Source: Polytrichum commune
Taxonomy: Eukaryota > Streptophyta > Polytrichopsida > Polytrichales > Polytrichaceae
Length of the DNA: 60,000 nt
NCBI GenBank assembly: GCA_950295325.1
Contig: OX485804.1
Span: 39,298,429 to 39,358,428, forward strand
Direction: 5' to 3'
The notes beneath the pieces are model-generated. The model worked only from the letters and a program-made list of their open reading frames with translations, was not told where the DNA came from and made no database searches. Below, piece by piece: positions 59,701-60,000 of this stretch (position 1 is the first letter of the stretch; every line of letters begins with the position of its first letter). A program made the position numbers and the translations under genes.

Positions 59701-60000
59701 TATCCCTAATGTTGCTAAGACCACTTCTATCAAGTTGGGCAACTTTGTTCTTGGAAAAAATATAACCAATCCCTCGAATTTTAGGTGCCACCATATGTGG
59801 GTATGAACTGGATGCCTATCCCTAGTTTGCAAAACGATCACATGTGTGAGCATATTTTTCTATGCATCACTGATCCTTTTCCAAATGTTGGACCCATATC
59901 ATGGCAAGTGATGTTAGAGGAACATCCATCTTAACCCCTTGCTCCATTTGTTCTTCCTATTAAGAAGTGAATTTTCATGTCTAAATTGGATGAGTAATCA
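56736..60000. other. Gene-free stretch to the window end
   Basis: No gene was recognised. There is a G-run with (GA)n at 58902-58929. The reading frames near 57482, 58074 and 59480-59853 overlap each other on both strands and show no motif. Confidence 0.5.

Overview
This window looks like nuclear DNA of a land plant with a large, repeat-rich genome. The signs are spliceosomal introns (GT-AG, often GTAAGT), a partial plant AHK5/CKI2-like histidine kinase, Stowaway and Tourist/Harbinger-type MITEs, a tRNA-derived SINE, and very few host genes. I cannot name the species. Nearly all recognisable coding sequence lies inside DNA transposons, and only one probable ordinary host gene is seen.

Layout. 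1-3818 is the right part of a Mutator-like (MULE-type) element, called element B, carrying exons of a broken amino-methyltransferase-like gene. 3819-19900 is gene-free DNA full of MITEs: a 1.1 kb Harbinger-like element at 5198-6307, a Stowaway at 6469-6749, a hAT-type MITE nested in a Tourist-type MITE at 7578-8384, a SINE at 11287-11535, and further copies of the same MITE family at 12731, 13791, 17487 and 18088. 19956-21982 is a two-exon gene for a small secreted SH3b-like protein. 22648-27594 holds three more MITEs and dispersed repeats.

27819-37928 is a nearly complete 10.1 kb MULE-type element, called element A, with terminal inverted repeats built from a 7-bp motif and a 9-10 bp target duplication. 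It carries two divergent genes: a SWIM-finger transposase (+ strand, broken by stops and one frameshift) and an eight-exon gene on the - strand. The second gene appears to encode a nuclear protein with a ParB/Srx-like motif and a beta-class N6-adenine/N4-cytosine methyltransferase-like C-terminus; it too is broken. Its first intron holds an array of perfect palindromes on an exact 53-bp period. Element B has the same methyltransferase-like gene in the same place next to its terminus, so the gene is probably a standing part of this transposon family and not a chance capture.

37938-44936 is repeat DNA. 45213-56625 is an 11.4 kb PIF/Harbinger element, called element C, with perfect TIR ends and a TAA target duplication. 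It contains an intact 462-residue transposase, a two-exon Myb/trihelix-like partner gene, and between them an intron-containing fragment of an AHK5-like histidine kinase. Element C sits inside a SINE whose own 11-bp target duplication is still visible on both sides; the uninterrupted SINE copy at 11287-11535 serves as the empty site. 56736-60000 shows no gene.

How the parts may work together: the Harbinger transposase and Myb-like protein of element C form the usual two-component transposition system, and could act on the many TNA-flanked MITEs here, although their TIRs differ from those of element C. The element A/B system pairs a transposase with a methyltransferase-fold protein, an arrangement I do not recognise as described.
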